Source: Collinsella aerofaciens (GTDB lineage: Bacteria; Actinomycetota; Coriobacteriia; Coriobacteriales; Coriobacteriaceae). Taken from it: a DNA stretch of 64,000 bases. Positions 17,686-25,581 of this stretch are shown piece by piece. A program made the translations under genes and the position numbers. The notes below the pieces were generated by a model. It worked only from the letters and a program-made list of their open reading frames with translations. It was not told the origin of the DNA and ran no database searches. The DNA is taken from contig NZ_JAQLFL010000003.1 in the NCBI RefSeq assembly GCF_028206995.1, positions 1 through 64,000 on the forward strand, given 5' to 3'. The number at the start of each line of letters is the position of its first letter. The stretch's first letter is position 1.

Positions 17686-18096
17686 ATGATTAAGCCCATC
17701 ATGAAATCCGAGTTCTTTTTACGCCTGCCTTCCGAAGACGCGGAGCCCGACGACGCCGTGATCGGGCAAGACCTCCTGGATACGCTCCATGAGCATGAAC
17801 ACGAGTGCGTGGGCCTCGCCGCCAATATGATCGGCGTGCGCAAACGCATCATCTGCGTAAAAGACGGCAGCAAGTCGCTGCTCATGTACAACCCGCAAAT
17901 TCTTGAGCAGGTCAACGCTTATCAGACGAGCGAAGGATGCCTCTCGCTGATCGGCGAGCGTCCCTGTACCCGCTATCGCCGCATTAAGGTTGAGTATCTG
18001 GACGAGAACTTCGTCCACCGCATCAAGAACTTCTCGGGCTACACCGCCGAGATCATCCAACACGAAATCGATCATTGCAACGGCGTCGTTATATAG
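17686..18096 (+). CDS. Peptide deformylase-like protein (motif I altered)
   Basis: A 136-residue protein of the deformylase family, which removes formyl groups from nascent proteins. Motif II EGCLS (metal Cys) and motif III HEIDH (metal His pair and catalytic Glu) are intact. Motif I is GLAANMIG instead of G-x-G-x-A-A-x-Q, so the conserved Gln is Met. It is short, as in the type found beside a second paralogue at 25576. AAGGAGCCCGCC precedes the ATG. Activity cannot be assumed. Confidence 0.8.
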   Translation: MIKPIMKSEFFLRLPSEDAEPDDAVIGQDLLDTLHEHEHECVGLAANMIGVRKRIICVKDGSKSLLMYNPQILEQVNAYQTSEGCLSLIGERPCTRYRRIKVEYLDENFVHRIKNFSGYTAEIIQHEIDHCNGVVI

Positions 18097-18108
18097 TTCC
18101 GCGAGTCA

Positions 18109-18129
18109 AGGAAAATGATCTGTTTTCCT
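18109..18129 (+). terminator. Hairpin after the deformylase-like gene
   Basis: AGGAAAA and TTTTCCT form a 7-bp stem around TGATCTG, 13 bp after the stop. CCGTCCCTAAT follows, as in the REP-like motifs, so it may be a repeat rather than a dedicated terminator. Confidence 0.5.
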
Positions 18130-18150
18130 CCGTCCCTAATGGACCATGAT

Positions 18151-18317
18151 AACGACGCAGGCTGAGTATACGACAGCGAGCGAGCCGCATTTGCACCAAG
18201 GTGACGTGAAACGAAAGGGCGCTGACCTTCTGGTCGCGCCCTTGAAGTTGAACGTCAGATTGGTGTGAATGCGGCTCGCGCAGCGTCAAGCGGTCCGCCG
18301 TTCGGTAGAACGGCGGA
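18151..18317 (+). ncRNA. Structured repeat, copy B
   Basis: Same order of elements as copy A at 16393. The P3 hairpin and its flanks (TGACGTGAAACGAAAGGGCG) are identical. P1 is extended to about 18 bp, with CACCAA/TTGGTG replacing the equivalent pairs of copy A. The terminal hairpin is TCCGCCGTTC-GGTA-GAACGGCGGA, so the stem sequence changed on both sides while the loop GGTA stayed. It ends 5 bp from the stop codon of the minus-strand aminotransferase gene. CGTCCCTAA lies about 20 bp upstream, as it does upstream of copy A. Confidence 0.65.
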
Positions 18318-18322
18318 ACTAG

Positions 18323-19843
18323 TTACGCTTGGCGGTAATGATCGAAGAAGTCGGCGAGGTCTTCGAGGGACTCTTTGAGTACTTCCATGCGCGGCAGGTA
18401 CACGATGCGGAAGTGATCGGGCTCTGCCCAGTTAAAGCCGCCGCCGCGCGTGATCAGAATCTTCTTCTCGTGCAGCAGGTCGAGGGCAAACTGCTCGTCA
18501 TCGGTGATGTTGAACTTTTTAACATCCATCTTGGGGAAGATGTAGAACGCCGCACGCGGCTTAACCACCGAGATGCCGTCAATCTTGTTGAGCGCCTCAT
18601 ACACAAAGTTGCGCTGCTCGTAGACACGGCCGCCGGGACGGATGTAGTCGTTAACGGACTGATGGCCGCCGAGCGCCGTCTGGACGATCGACTGAGCCGG
18701 CACGTTGGAGCACAGGCGCATGTTGGAGAGCATGTTGATGCCCATGATGAAGTCGCTCATGCAGCGCTGGTTGCCCGAAAGCACCATCCAGCCAATGCGA
18801 TAGCCCGCGATCATGTGCGACTTGGAAAGGCCGCTAAAGGTGACACAGGGCAGATCGGGGGCGAGCGAGGCAATCGAGACGTGCTCGTAGCCGTCCATGC
18901 ACAGGCGGTCGTAGATCTCATCGGCAAAGATCATCAGCTGATGCCTGCGTGCAATCTCGACGATGCCCTCGAGCACCTCGCGCGGATAGACAGAACCCGT
19001 GGGGTTGTTGGGGTTGATGATGACGAGGGCTTTGGTCGCGCTCGTAATCTTGGACTCCATATCCTCCAGGTCGGGATACCAATCCGCCTGCTCATCGCAC
19101 AGATAGTGCACAGGATGACCGCCGGCAAGGGTTGCGCACGCCGTCCAGAGCGGATAGTCGGGGCTGGGGATCAGAATCTCGTCGCCATTGTCGAGCAGCG
19201 CATTCATCGAAAGCTGAATGAGCTCGGACACGCCGTTGCCCGTGTAGATATGCTCCATCTGAACGTTGGGAAGGCCCTTGATCTGCGAGTACTGCATAAT
19301 CGCCTTGCGCGCAGAGAACAGGCCGCGCGAGTTGGAATAGCCTTCGCAGTCGGGCAGCTGCTGGCGCATATCCTTAATGACCTCATCGGGCGTGCGGAAA
19401 CCAAAGGGCGCCGGGTTGCCGATATTGAGCTTGAGGATGCGCTCGCCCTCGTCCTCCATACGGGCAGCCTCGTCGACGACGGGACCGCGCACATCATACA
19501 GGACGTTATCAAGCTTGGTAGATTTAGAAAAAGTACGCATGGTGGTGCTCCTTGGAATTTGAGCTGAGGGATGGGGTTCGGGCTTGGAAACGTTACGGGG
19601 CGATGATGTCTCGCCTTGATCGGCGTCACCGGCAAGCAGCCAGGTAACATCGACCTCCAAAATGCGGGCGAGCAGCTCTGCCACATCGCGCCGCGGAATC
19701 GTCTTGCCGCTCACATATTGGCTCATCTGACTCTTGCCGAGTTTTTTGCCGAGCATCTCCGATGCGCGGATTACGTCCGACTGGCGAACGTCGCGATCGG
19801 ACATGGTTTGTCGCAGGCGATCGCTAAACGTCTCTTGGGCCAC
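18323..19843 (-). CDS. AlaA-type aminotransferase fused to an N-terminal XRE-like HTH
   Basis: A 506-residue protein. Residues about 5-73 form a helix-turn-helix domain of XRE type (RQSDVIRASEMLGKKLGKSQ, then MSQYVSGKTIPRRDVAELL). From residue 102 the protein follows alanine aminotransferase AlaA closely: KLDNVLYDVRGPVVDEA, LNIGNPAPFGF, INPNNPTGSVY, and the PLP lysine in SGLSKSHMIAGYRIGWM. GTG 19843 is the start because AAGGAGG lies 5 bases before it; the 17 upstream codons are not needed. A second start at 19540 could make the enzyme alone. Palindromes upstream suggest self-regulation. Confidence 0.85.
   Translation of the reverse strand: MAQETFSDRLRQTMSDRDVRQSDVIRASEMLGKKLGKSQMSQYVSGKTIPRRDVAELLARILEVDVTWLLAGDADQGETSSPRNVSKPEPHPSAQIPRSTTMRTFSKSTKLDNVLYDVRGPVVDEAARMEDEGERILKLNIGNPAPFGFRTPDEVIKDMRQQLPDCEGYSNSRGLFSARKAIMQYSQIKGLPNVQMEHIYTGNGVSELIQLSMNALLDNGDEILIPSPDYPLWTACATLAGGHPVHYLCDEQADWYPDLEDMESKITSATKALVIINPNNPTGSVYPREVLEGIVEIARRHQLMIFADEIYDRLCMDGYEHVSIASLAPDLPCVTFSGLSKSHMIAGYRIGWMVLSGNQRCMSDFIMGINMLSNMRLCSNVPAQSIVQTALGGHQSVNDYIRPGGRVYEQRNFVYEALNKIDGISVVKPRAAFYIFPKMDVKKFNITDDEQFALDLLHEKKILITRGGGFNWAEPDHFRIVYLPRMEVLKESLEDLADFFDHYRQA
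19538..19553 (-). promoter_or_regulatory. Internal ribosome site and ATG inside the fusion gene
   Basis: On the minus strand AAGGAG is followed by CACCACC and ATG (start at 19540, Met 102 of the fusion). The product would start MRTFSKSTKLDNVLYDVRG, almost exactly where stand-alone AlaA proteins begin. This looks like a real second translation start. Confidence 0.55.
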
Positions 19844-19864
19844 TAGAACCTCCTTGCTGGCAAA

Positions 19865-19946
19865 GTTCAATTTATAGAACACGAATTGAACCAAGGTTCA
19901 ATTTAGCAAGCAGTATAGCGCCGTACCTCATTCGAAAGTTCAATTT
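19865..19946. promoter_or_regulatory. Operator array upstream of the HTH-aminotransferase gene
   Basis: A perfect 9-2-9 palindrome, AATTGAACC-AA-GGTTCAATT, lies at 19884-19903. Further GTTCAATT half-sites lie at 19865-19872 and 19938-19945. The nearest half-site is 22 bp before the start codon. A likely binding site for the gene's own HTH domain. Confidence 0.55.
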
Positions 19947-20005
19947 CATAAGAAAACGTACTGAACTCCGAGATTTGCCCAAAGCGGACAATGACGTGTA
20001 CACGT

Positions 20006-20863
20006 TTAGAGGTATTCGAGGAAACGGGCGGCAGCAAGCGAAACGTCAGCCGTGCGATATATCGCATTGATCTGCCGATGGGGATGCCCCTCGAGTGGGC
20101 GCACGGCAACATCGAACTGACAGCGGCGCAAGATGAGCGCAGGAAGAATGCTCACACCCAAGCCGTCCTCGACCATAGCCATAATCGCATAGTCATCCCA
20201 AGTCGACAGTTTTGAGCGCACTGCCAGCCCCGCCCGACGAAACAGCGGCGTAATCTCATCGTCGCTACCGCGTTCCAGCAGAATAAACTGCTCGTTGGCC
20301 AAATCGGCAAGAGAGACGACCTCCGCCGCGGCAAGCGAGGAGTCCGCTGGCACCACGGCCATCAGCTCATCTTGCACCAACGGCCGCGACGCCATGCCGG
20401 CGCCGCGTGGCTCGCGCGGAATAAAGCCCAGGTCGCAACGACCTTCCACCACCCATTGCTCAATCTCCGAATAGTCGCCCATCAGCAACTCATAATCGAC
20501 GTCTGGATGATCGGCGCGAAAGCGCGCAATCACCGGCGGCAGTACGTGGGTTGCCACACTCGAAAACGTACCGATGCAGATTTTGCCGCGCATGAGTCCA
20601 CGCATCTCATCCACCCGTCGCTGCAAACGAACGAATTCCTCGCATAACGCCTCGACCGCCGGCATGACTTGCCGCCCATCGGCAGAAAGCACTACGCCCT
20701 CGCGGCTTCTATCGAGCACTTTAAAGCCCCAGTCGGCCTCGAGATCGGCCACCATACGGCTCACACCCGACTGCGAATAGCTCAGCCGCTCGGCAGCGCG
20801 CGTAAAACTGCCGGCGTGCACGGTCTCGAGCAGCACCTGCATCTTTTGAATATTCGTTTCCAC
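20006..20863 (-). CDS. LysR-family transcriptional regulator
   Basis: 285 residues. The N-terminal winged helix is typical (LLETVHAGSFTRAAERLSYS, then QSGVSRMVADLEADWGFKVL), followed by a substrate-binding domain. It is divergent from an EamA transporter gene (gap 118 bp), so it most likely controls that exporter and itself. A T-N11-A box is present between them (20937-20951). Effector unknown. A similar LysR/EamA pair occurs at 55.9-57.8 kb. Confidence 0.9.
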   Translation of the reverse strand: METNIQKMQVLLETVHAGSFTRAAERLSYSQSGVSRMVADLEADWGFKVLDRSREGVVLSADGRQVMPAVEALCEEFVRLQRRVDEMRGLMRGKICIGTFSSVATHVLPPVIARFRADHPDVDYELLMGDYSEIEQWVVEGRCDLGFIPREPRGAGMASRPLVQDELMAVVPADSSLAAAEVVSLADLANEQFILLERGSDDEITPLFRRAGLAVRSKLSTWDDYAIMAMVEDGLGVSILPALILRRCQFDVAVRPLEGHPHRQINAIYRTADVSLAAARFLEYL

Positions 20864-20936
20864 GGCACTCCTCCACCTTTACATGAGTTTTTGTCATGTC
20901 ATCCATGAATTATATTCGCTTTTCTTCTATAGCCAG

Positions 20937-20951
20937 TTCACCCATAGTGAA
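20937..20951. promoter_or_regulatory. LysR-type box
   Basis: TTCACCCATAGTGAA is a perfect 5-5-5 inverted repeat with the T-N11-A form, 30 bp upstream of the transporter start and between divergent genes. Confidence 0.5.
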
Positions 20952-20981
20952 TATGCACAGATATAGAGGGGATGTCAGCGC

Positions 20982-21893
20982 ATGAACAACGGACTGTTTA
21001 CGTACTTAGCAGCATTGCTATTGTTTGGCTCCAACGGCATCATCGCCGCTGCCATCGCGCTGCCGAGCTCCGATATCGTGCTCCTGCGCACGTTTTTGGG
21101 CGCACTCTCGCTTGTCACCATCCTCGCCATCACCCAACGCCATAAGTTGCAGGCACCATCTCGTCCCCGCGAAGCCGCAGCCCTCCTCCTCTCGGGGGCC
21201 GCGCTGGGCGCCAGCTGGATTTTTCTGTTCCGCGCCTACCAGACGATCGGCGTCGGCGTATCCTCGCTGCTGTACTACTGCGGCCCCATCATTGTCATGA
21301 CGCTCTCCCCGCTCATCTTTGGCGAAAAACTGACCGGTGGCAAAATCGCCGGGTTTATCGCCGTCGCCTGCGGCGCTTTTCTCATTGCAGCGCAAGGTCT
21401 CGGCGGCAACATGCCCATTGCGGGCATCGTCTGCGGCATCGCCTCGGCATTTTGCTATGCGCTGATGGTCATCGCCAGCAAGGGCGCGCCGCACATCGAG
21501 GGCCTCGAGAACTCCGCGCTCCAGGTGAGCGCCGCCTTTGTGACCGCGCTGGTCCTCACGCTCATCACGCAGGGCGTCCCCTCATTCCTGTCCGCCGGCG
21601 TCGCCGCCAGTATTGATTGGCGCGCCGTCGTCATGCTCGGCGTCGTCAACACCGGCATCGGCTGCCTGCTCTACTTTAGTGCTGTCGCCAAACTGCCCGT
21701 CCAGACCGTCGCCGTCGTCGGCTACCTCGAGCCGCTTTCAGCGGTCGTGTTCTCGGCCGTCCTTTTGGGCGAAGCCATAACACCGATCCGTCTGATGGGC
21801 GCCGTGCTTATCATCGGCGGCGCGATTTTTTGCGAACTCGCCGGCAAACGCGCAAGCGCCAAGGCCGGCATCGTCCAAACAGTACGTGCTTAA
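20982..21893 (+). CDS. EamA-family (DMT) transporter
   Basis: A 303-residue membrane protein with about ten hydrophobic segments in two EamA repeats (first half LLRTFLGALSLVTILA to FIAVACGAFLIAA; second half GIVCGIASAFCYALMVIASKG onward, ending LIIGGAIFCELAGKR). The family exports amino acids or other metabolites. GAGGGGATG precedes the ATG. Likely controlled by the divergent LysR gene. Substrate unknown. Confidence 0.88.
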   Translation: MNNGLFTYLAALLLFGSNGIIAAAIALPSSDIVLLRTFLGALSLVTILAITQRHKLQAPSRPREAAALLLSGAALGASWIFLFRAYQTIGVGVSSLLYYCGPIIVMTLSPLIFGEKLTGGKIAGFIAVACGAFLIAAQGLGGNMPIAGIVCGIASAFCYALMVIASKGAPHIEGLENSALQVSAAFVTALVLTLITQGVPSFLSAGVAASIDWRAVVMLGVVNTGIGCLLYFSAVAKLPVQTVAVVGYLEPLSAVVFSAVLLGEAITPIRLMGAVLIIGGAIFCELAGKRASAKAGIVQTVRA

Positions 21894-21927
21894 AAGCCCC
21901 TGTTTTGAAATGTTACCTACGTATATA

Positions 21928-21951
21928 AATAATCCCCAGCTGGGGATTATT
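21928..21951. promoter_or_regulatory. 24-bp perfect palindrome upstream of the potassium transporter gene
   Basis: AATAATCCCCAG is followed directly by its reverse complement CTGGGGATTATT with no spacer. It lies 35 bp after the EamA stop and about 100 bp before the kup start. No T run follows, so it could be an operator or an unusual terminator. A related TCCCCA...TGGGGA palindrome lies in the promoter at 38579. Confidence 0.45.
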
Positions 21952-22050
21952 GTCTAAAACACCCCGATGTGCCAAACTGCTCTTATATGTATAAAGATGG
22001 CATAAAGGTCTACTGCTCCTTGCAGAGGCCAGATGTCCAAGGGAGTCCAC

Positions 22051-24282
22051 GTGGCACACAACAAACTGGAGGCAAGCCCCCAAGACCAGCGTGGTCAAGG
22101 CGGGCATGGCGTCATTCCCCTCTCCGCTGGCATGCTGCTCGTAACGCTCGGCGTCGTATACGGCGACATCGGCACGAGCCCTATGTACACCATGAAATCA
22201 ATCGTCGCCAACAACGGCGGCATCGGCACCGTCAGCGAGGACATGATTCTGGGCGCGCTTTCGCTCGTCATCTGGACTATGACGCTCGTGACCACGGTCA
22301 AGTACGTGGTAATCGCCATGAAGGCCGATAACCACAACGAAGGCGGCATCTTCGCCCTGTTTAGCTTGGTGCGCAAAGTGGCGCCGTGGCTGATCCTTCC
22401 CGCCATGATCGGCGGCGCGGCGCTGCTCGCCGACGGCATCCTCACCCCCGCCGTCACGGTCACCACGGCCATCGAGGGCTTGCGCACTATCGAGTGGGGC
22501 CATGCGCTTTTGGGCGACGGCCAGACCAACGTCATCATCATCACCATCATCATTATCTGCGGCCTGTTTGCCATGCAGCGCGCCGGCACTTCGTCGATCG
22601 GCAAGCTGTTCGGCCCGCTCATGACGCTGTGGTTCCTGTTCTTGGCTGGCGCCGGCCTGTTCAACATGCTCGGCAACCTGTCCATCCTACGCGCACTCAA
22701 CCCCATCCGCGGCATCATGTTCCTGTTCTCGCCCATCAACCACTCGGGCATCATGGTGCTCGGCTTCGTCTTTCTGTCGACGACCGGCGCCGAGGCCCTC
22801 TACTCGGATATGGGCCACGTGGGCAAGGCAAACATCTATGCATCCTGGCCGTTTGTTAAGGCGGCCCTTATCCTCAACTATCTGGGTCAAGGAGCTTGGC
22901 TGCTCGCCAATAACTCCAACCCCCAGATGCTCGCGATGGATATCGTCAACCCGTTCTATATGATGCTCCCCGAGCCCCTGCGCCCCTTTGCCATCGTGCT
23001 TTCGGCCGTGGCGGCCATCATCGCCTCGCAGGCGCTCATCACCGGCTCGTTCTCGCTGGTATCCGAGGCCACGCGCCTCAACCTTATGCCGCATCTGCGC
23101 ATCCACTACCCCAGCGACACCAAGGGCCAACTCTATATTCCGCTCGTCAACAACATCATGTGGGTCGGCTGTATCTTCATCGTGCTGCTGTTCCAAAACT
23201 CCGAGCGCATGGAGAGCGCCTACGGCCTCGCCATTACCGTGACCATGCTCATGACCACGACGCTTTTGACGAGCTACATCGCCGGCATCCTCAAGCACAA
23301 GCTGGGCGCCTGCGTCTTCGCCCTGCTCTTCGGTGCCATTGAGCTGTGCTTCTTTGCCTCGTGCCTCACTATGTTCTTTGACGGCGGCTATGTGATGATC
23401 TTCTTGGCCTCGCTGCTGTTTGGCCTTATGTACGTGTGGCGTCGCGGTACCGCCATCGAGCGCACGCAAACGATCCTGCTGCCCGTCTCCAAGTACATCG
23501 ATCAGCTCAACCGCCTGCGCAACGACGAGACCTACCCCGTGCTCGCCGACAATCTGGTGTTCCTCACCAACAGCCCCGATCCACTCACACTCGACCGCGA
23601 CGTGCTCTATTCCATCTTGGATAAGCATCCCAAGCGCGCCAAGGCATACTGGTTCATCAACGTGCACGTTACCGACGAGCCCTATACGCACGAGTATTCC
23701 GTCGAGACCTTTGGCACGGACTTTTTGTTCCGCGTGCGCTTGGACCTGGGCTTTAAGGTCAACCAGCGCATCAATGCCTACCTGCGCCAGATTGTTGGCG
23801 ACTTGATGGCATCGGGCGAGCTGCCGCCGCAGCATCACACCTACTCCATCTACGAGACGCGCGGCAACGTGGGCGACTTCCGTTTTTGCATGCTGCGCAA
23901 GATGCTTGCCCCCGAAACGGACATCAACCGCAACGACCACCGCGTCATGGCCATCAAGTACGCCGTCCGCCGCGCCTGCGGAAGCCCGGCACGCTGGTAC
24001 GGTCTTGAGAACTCGGCCATCATCATCGAGTACGTGCCGCTGTTTGCCCGCATGCGCCCGGCCGTTAAGCTCGTGCGCACCCAGGTGCCGCTCGAGGTTC
24101 AGATCGAAGAGGCCGAGGAAATGGAAGTCGATATCTTCTCGGACGACCTGGTCAACGGCAACGAAGCCGGTAGGAACATGAACGTCGACCCCACCGAGTT
24201 ACTCGAGAGCGTCGCCGATACGCCCGAACAGCAACTGCTCGACGGCCTCGAGAGCGAACAACTCAACGACGCCAACTTCTAG
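22051..24282 (+). CDS. kup: Kup-family potassium uptake protein
   Basis: About 743 residues. It starts with the family signature LVTLGVVYGDIGTSPMYTMKS and has about 12 membrane segments to around residue 455, followed by a cytoplasmic C-terminal domain with ADNLVFLTNSPDP and VGDFRFCMLRKML. Kup proteins import K+ with protons. GTG 22051 follows AAGGGAG at 5 bases; an ATG at 22033 adds six residues and is an alternative. The acidic C-terminal extension (EEAEEMEVDIFSDD) is longer than in E. coli Kup. Confidence 0.93.
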   Translation: MAHNKLEASPQDQRGQGGHGVIPLSAGMLLVTLGVVYGDIGTSPMYTMKSIVANNGGIGTVSEDMILGALSLVIWTMTLVTTVKYVVIAMKADNHNEGGIFALFSLVRKVAPWLILPAMIGGAALLADGILTPAVTVTTAIEGLRTIEWGHALLGDGQTNVIIITIIIICGLFAMQRAGTSSIGKLFGPLMTLWFLFLAGAGLFNMLGNLSILRALNPIRGIMFLFSPINHSGIMVLGFVFLSTTGAEALYSDMGHVGKANIYASWPFVKAALILNYLGQGAWLLANNSNPQMLAMDIVNPFYMMLPEPLRPFAIVLSAVAAIIASQALITGSFSLVSEATRLNLMPHLRIHYPSDTKGQLYIPLVNNIMWVGCIFIVLLFQNSERMESAYGLAITVTMLMTTTLLTSYIAGILKHKLGACVFALLFGAIELCFFASCLTMFFDGGYVMIFLASLLFGLMYVWRRGTAIERTQTILLPVSKYIDQLNRLRNDETYPVLADNLVFLTNSPDPLTLDRDVLYSILDKHPKRAKAYWFINVHVTDEPYTHEYSVETFGTDFLFRVRLDLGFKVNQRINAYLRQIVGDLMASGELPPQHHTYSIYETRGNVGDFRFCMLRKMLAPETDINRNDHRVMAIKYAVRRACGSPARWYGLENSAIIIEYVPLFARMRPAVKLVRTQVPLEVQIEEAEEMEVDIFSDDLVNGNEAGRNMNVDPTELLESVADTPEQQLLDGLESEQLNDANF

Positions 24283-24303
24283 CGACGTCACAAATCAACG
24301 ACA

Positions 24304-24337
24304 GCGGCCCTGCATCTCACGGGAGACGCAGAGCCGC
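24304..24337. terminator. Hairpin between convergent kup and bile salt hydrolase genes
   Basis: CGGC-CCTGC-ATCTC pairs in three short blocks with GAGAC-GCAG-AGCCG around ACGG. Placed between two convergent stops, it probably ends both transcripts. The stem is imperfect. Confidence 0.45.
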
Positions 24338-24361
24338 CTTGCATTGCAGTAAAGCTAGCGG

Positions 24362-25327
24362 CTACGAACGACGCGGCTCGGGAACCACGAGTCTATCGGG
24401 GCTCGCGCCCTCGGCATCCATCAGGCTCACGTAGCGAATCGACGGATCCCCATACATCGCGTAGTAATAATTGCCCGTGCGCGCGCTAAAGCATCCGGTG
24501 TAGATAGTCTTCTCGAACTTGCCATCGCCCATCCTGGACGCCCCCTCAATCATCACCACGCCCTCGAGCGAGCGGAACATACGGACGACGTTTTCGGTCT
24601 CGCTCTCCTTTTGCGGGTAATTGGCATTGAGATACGCCGCCTTTACAAAACGGCTCGGCGAATAGCAGTCACCCGGAATACCGCGCATGCCGGCACCCGC
24701 GCCATAGGGCTTGAGCTCGGCGCCACGCCATGTCGCCGTCTGCGGAAAATCGCTTGTGGCGGTGATATAGGTGCGGAGGTTTTCCATGTGCCACGGGAAG
24801 GTCGGCTGGTTGGCAAGGGTGTCGACCGGATCGTCGTATACATGCAGGCCGTCAGCCATCATCTCGACCACGATGCTACGCTGGCTGTCGCCGATAATCC
24901 AATGGAGCAGCGACACGCCCAGCCCCTCTCCGGCAGATTTGGCGACAATCACCGTGTCGCGCAGCGCGGCCTCGACCTCATCGACCGTCGAGAACGTCGC
25001 TGCCACCCACAGGGGAAACTCATAGGCCGCGATATTGGTCTTTCCATCAACCGGCCCCTCGGCATACTCGGCATAACCCGGGAAATTGAGGCCCGCCACG
25101 GCGAGGCCCGCATCGTTGCCGCAATCGAAGAACATAGGGTAGTTCTTGTAATCGATGCACATACCGATCACCGCGTGTGCCGCTGTCGCGTCGTCGATAA
25201 ACGAATACGGAATGTGAAACCCGCGCGGCATCACGCGAACCTGTTGGCCGTAGTCAAAGCTCCAGTCGAGATTGCGGCCCAGATACATGTGGCCAGAATT
25301 ATCGGTAAATCGAATGCTCGTGCACAT
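24362..25327 (-). CDS. bsh: Bile salt hydrolase / choloylglycine hydrolase
   Basis: A 321-residue Ntn-hydrolase that removes glycine or taurine from conjugated bile acids. The nucleophile Cys is residue 2 after removal of Met (MCTSIRF). The other family residues are visible: R18 and D21 (GRNLDW), N81 (LNFPG), N173 (NQPTF) and R226 (SPSRF), matching C2/R18/D21/N82/N175/R228 of known enzymes within two positions. ATG 25327 follows GGAGG and exposes Cys2; a longer frame to 25375 would bury it. No signal peptide, as expected. Penicillin V acylases share the fold, but the pattern favours bile salts. Confidence 0.9.
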   Translation of the reverse strand: MCTSIRFTDNSGHMYLGRNLDWSFDYGQQVRVMPRGFHIPYSFIDDATAAHAVIGMCIDYKNYPMFFDCGNDAGLAVAGLNFPGYAEYAEGPVDGKTNIAAYEFPLWVAATFSTVDEVEAALRDTVIVAKSAGEGLGVSLLHWIIGDSQRSIVVEMMADGLHVYDDPVDTLANQPTFPWHMENLRTYITATSDFPQTATWRGAELKPYGAGAGMRGIPGDCYSPSRFVKAAYLNANYPQKESETENVVRMFRSLEGVVMIEGASRMGDGKFEKTIYTGCFSARTGNYYYAMYGDPSIRYVSLMDAEGASPDRLVVPEPRRS

Positions 25328-25397
25328 GGCGCCTCCTAGCTTTACGTTCTCTCTTTCTAAGCTTATTGTCACCAATCAAAGAGGCGCTAAACACAAA

Positions 25398-25431
25398 AGC
25401 CCGGACATGACAACAACGTCATACCCGGGCT
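25398..25431. terminator. Hairpin upstream of the bile salt hydrolase gene
   Basis: AGCCCGG and CCGGGCT with inner ATGAC/GTCAT stems form a strong hairpin. No T run is seen on the plus strand. It lies upstream of the minus-strand hydrolase gene and downstream of the deformylase-like gene, and TTTTGTG follows it on the minus strand, so it probably ends the transcript from 25995. Confidence 0.6.
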
Positions 25432-25472
25432 ATTCAAGCAGGATAAACTCAACCAAGTTAACCCCGCAGGTC

Positions 25473-25581
25473 GTCTAAGGGGTCAAAGTGCCGCAGATTG
25501 CCACGAAAGAGGAGCGAAGCGTACTTAAGGTACGCGAGCGACGATTGAGCGGCAAGGTGCGGTGCGTTGATCCCCTTAGAC
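25473..25581. repeat. 109-nt long hairpin overlapping the stop of the deformylase-like gene
   Basis: Outer arms GTCTAAGGGG (25473-25482) and CCCCTTAGAC (25572-25581) pair perfectly. Inside are TCAA/TTGA, GCA/TGC, TTGCC/GGCAA and an apical GCGTAC-TTAAG-GTACGC hairpin. The right arm contains the stop codon of the minus-strand gene. Several inner pairs are G-T on the plus strand, which weakly favours that strand as RNA. It may be a mobile or regulatory 3'-end element. Confidence 0.65.
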
